A DNA stretch of 64,000 nt, taken from contig NZ_JQMV01000003.1 in NCBI RefSeq assembly GCF_000744885.1, positions 620,001-684,000 on the forward strand, read 5' to 3'. Positions within the stretch are counted from its first letter, which is position 1, and every line of letters begins with the position of its first letter. The position numbers and the translations under genes were made by a program. The DNA comes from Thermus amyloliquefaciens (GTDB lineage Bacteria; Deinococcota; Deinococci; Deinococcales; Thermaceae). This document shows, in pieces, positions 61,993 through 64,000 of this stretch. The notes beneath the pieces are model-generated. The model made no database searches. It was not told where the DNA came from and was given only the letters and a program-made list of their open reading frames with translations.

Positions 61993-64000
61993 TTAGAACA
62001 TGGGCCCGATGCGGAAGTGGAGCCTTCCCGTGGGGCTTTCCGGGCTGAAGGCGTAGTCCAGCCGCAAGGAGGGGAGGAGGGCCCCGAAGAGGTCCAGGTC
62101 CAGCTGGAAGCCGAGGCCGGCCCCCCACTTCACCCCGCCGGTGTTGTCAGCGATCCCCAGGTCAGCGAAGAGGATGCCGTAGAGGTTGGTCCCCCCCTGG
62201 GGGGAGAGGTTGAAGTTGTAGCGGTACTCCAAGCTCCCCGTGGCGAAGGAAAGCCCCCCGTACTTGCGGTCCTCGTAACCCCTTAGGAGGAAGGCCTCGG
62301 CCCCGCCCCCGGAGAGGAAGAAGCGCTCGCTCTCTGGTGGGAAGCCCAGCAGGGTGCCCGCGGAGAGGCGGAAGGCCAGGGCCTGGCGTTTTTCCCCGTC
62401 CAAGGGGGCGTAGGTCTTGCCCGTGGCCACCACCGGCACGAAGAAGCTCCGGCCTCCCGTGTCGGGGAGGGAGAGGCCCAAGCCGGTGCTCAGGCCCGCC
62501 TCGTACCCCTGGGTGCGGAAGCGGGGGTTGTCCACCTGGGTGTAGGTGAGGCCGGTGTCCAGCCTCAGGGTCCAGCCGGGGGTGGGGAGGAGGCCTTGGG
62601 CCAGGGTGGGGTTCTTGTACCCGGTGCCGTCGCAATACTTGGGGTCGCTGGGACCGGCGGCGGGGTCGCAAGGGGCGTTGGGGTCATGGACCTCGAGGGC
62701 ATACGCGGACCGCCTGGCGGAAAGCCCCAGGGATAGCCGCAGGTTCTCCAGGTCCTGGGAGAAGGGGCGGGAGAGGGTGAAGCTCCCCCCGGTGCGCCTT
62801 TCCGTGTACTCCCAGCCGGTGTCGGTGCTCCCGTCCAAAAGCTTGTTGTTGCCAAGGGGGGTGGAGAAGAGGCTAAGGGAGAGGCTGGTGCGCACTTCCT
62901 TCAGGTCCAGGTAGTCCACGTAGAGCCAGGGGATGGCGTAGCTCACCGAGAGGGAGAGGTTGTCCCTGGCGTCGTTTTGCACGAAGGCCAGGTCCACCCC
63001 CACCTGGTGGGCCAGGCCGAAGAGGTTGGTCTCCTTGAAGGAGACGCTGCCCGACCAGCCCTCCAGGGAGCTCCAGCCGAGGGCGGGCTGGAAAAGCCCG
63101 GTGCGGGCCTCCTTGAGCCTGAGGACCACCACCACCTGGTCCTCCCTCTCCCCGGGGGCCAGGCCCACCTGGGGCGGCTCTGCGAGAAGCCCCGTGGCCA
63201 TGAGGCGGGCGATGCCCTGGCGCAGGGCCTGGACGCTGAAGAGGCTTCCCGGCTTGGGGAGCTCCCGCAGGATCACCTCCTCCTGGGTGCGGTGCTCCCC
63301 CTGCCACTCCAGGCGGTAGCCCCCGATCTTGAGCTCCACCACCTCCAGGCGGAAGACCCCCTCCTGGAAGCCAAAGCGCACGTCAGCCACCTCCAGGCCC
63401 TTCTCCCCGTAGTAGCCCGCGAGGCGCCGGGCGTCCTCCTGGGCCAGGAGGGGGGTGTAGACCTCCCCGGGCTTGAGCCGGAGAAGGCCCAGGAGGGTTT
63501 CCGCCGGGAAGGCGGTGGCCCCGCGGAGCTCCACCCGCTCGATCACCCCCCCTTCCGGGCCCAGCTGGAGCTGGACCACCACCCCTTCCCCCTCGGGGGT
63601 GAGGTTGAAGTTGACCACCCGGGAAAGTTTCCGGGAAAGGGCCTGCACCCCCTCCAGAAGGAGGTCGTAGCGCAGGTGGTCCCCGGGCTTCAGGGGGAAG
63701 CCCGTGAGGTCCAGGCCCTCTCCCTCCAGGCGCACCACCTTAAGCTCCCGCACCGCCACGGTGAGGATGCCCCCATCCAGGCGGCTACCCTGGGGGTCGG
63801 GGCCGCTATAGCGGTAGCCGGCCCTCTCGTAGCGGGCGGCGAGGCCCCTTAGGGCCTCCTGGTACTTGGCGAAGTCAAAGGGGCCATTCAGGGGCTCCAG
63901 GTCCTTGAGGAGCTCGGCCTCGGAAAGCAGGCTAACCCCCACAAGGCGCACCTCCTTCACCTCCGGGCTCTCCTCCACCCGGAAGGTGAGGAGCATCTTG
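61993..64000 (-). CDS. bamA: BamA/Omp85 outer-membrane assembly protein, 5' end beyond window
   Basis: At least 669 residues; the frame is open at the right edge so the N-terminus is missing. POTRA-type repeats occupy the visible N-part (EVRLVGVSLLSEAELLKDLEP; RVELRGATAFPAETLLGLLRLKPGE; YRLEWQGEHRTQEEVILRELP), then a 16-strand-type barrel (about 280-667). It ends RLHFRIGPMF with the C-terminal Phe typical of outer-membrane barrels. It inserts barrel proteins into the outer membrane. Confidence 0.92.
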   Translation of the reverse strand, partial: KMLLTFRVEESPEVKEVRLVGVSLLSEAELLKDLEPLNGPFDFAKYQEALRGLAARYERAGYRYSGPDPQGSRLDGGILTVAVRELKVVRLEGEGLDLTGFPLKPGDHLRYDLLLEGVQALSRKLSRVVNFNLTPEGEGVVVQLQLGPEGGVIERVELRGATAFPAETLLGLLRLKPGEVYTPLLAQEDARRLAGYYGEKGLEVADVRFGFQEGVFRLEVVELKIGGYRLEWQGEHRTQEEVILRELPKPGSLFSVQALRQGIARLMATGLLAEPPQVGLAPGEREDQVVVVLRLKEARTGLFQPALGWSSLEGWSGSVSFKETNLFGLAHQVGVDLAFVQNDARDNLSLSVSYAIPWLYVDYLDLKEVRTSLSLSLFSTPLGNNKLLDGSTDTGWEYTERRTGGSFTLSRPFSQDLENLRLSLGLSARRSAYALEVHDPNAPCDPAAGPSDPKYCDGTGYKNPTLAQGLLPTPGWTLRLDTGLTYTQVDNPRFRTQGYEAGLSTGLGLSLPDTGGRSFFVPVVATGKTYAPLDGEKRQALAFRLSAGTLLGFPPESERFFLSGGGAEAFLLRGYEDRKYGGLSFATGSLEYRYNFNLSPQGGTNLYGILFADLGIADNTGGVKWGAGLGFQLDLDLFGALLPSLRLDYAFSPESPTGRLHFRIGPMF

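Overview
The window looks like chromosomal DNA from a Thermus species. The evidence is a very GC-rich, tightly packed genome with many 1-8 bp gene overlaps, many start codons placed 6-7 bases after a TANNNT box (leaderless style), a Thermus-type pilA/comZ competence cluster, futalosine-pathway menaquinone genes, and a BamA-type outer membrane protein. I see no phage, insertion sequence, rRNA or CRISPR array. The species cannot be named from this sequence alone.

Layout. 1-9035: DEAD/DEAH helicase (cut by the window edge), GNAT, a membrane-linked PIG-L deacetylase with an apparent frameshift, scpB, tsaC divergent from pilC, an EVE protein, a lipoprotein, a GlcD-like oxidase and a GGDEF cyclase. 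9032-12624: aroF-tyrA behind what looks like a complete Phe/Tyr attenuator, then VOC and YceI genes. 12690-15745: mqnA, mqnE, a PIN-like gene and yqhA. 15755-21277: a LacI regulator with tandem operators, a PlsY-like protein, FAH, MBL, purN and purD.

21267-39231 is the most unusual block. It is a short-chain fatty acid (probably acetate) uptake, activation and sensing locus: canonical acs on the + strand, and on the - strand an IclR regulator fused to an acetyl-CoA-synthetase-like enzyme, a second synthetase, a two-subunit Na+/solute symporter, a cNMP/CBS/DUF294 protein, a symporter-histidine-kinase fusion (CrbS-like), a lone receiver domain, and a membrane sensor fused to a DnaQ-type exonuclease. 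The divergent acs / iclR-acs promoters share a near-perfect 18-bp inverted repeat that covers both -35 boxes. A methylmalonyl-CoA mutase subunit lies just beyond.

39321-46099: HxlR-minD-minE-rodA, potABCD and a cytochrome c. 46107-52775: the long leuC-leuD-leuB-uma2-uma2-SDR-ilvD operon behind a leucine attenuator, divergent from tRNA-Leu(CAG), trpS and scpA. 54631-59671: a decayed gene and the type IV pilin/ComZ cluster, with a repeat-tailed major-type pilin. 59734-64000: thiolase, a HepT/MntA toxin-antitoxin pair, DUF503 and a partial bamA.

Two genes (PIG-L and the sensor-exonuclease) each need one extra base in a G/C homopolymer to read through. Both could be assembly errors, real mutations or slippage sites.
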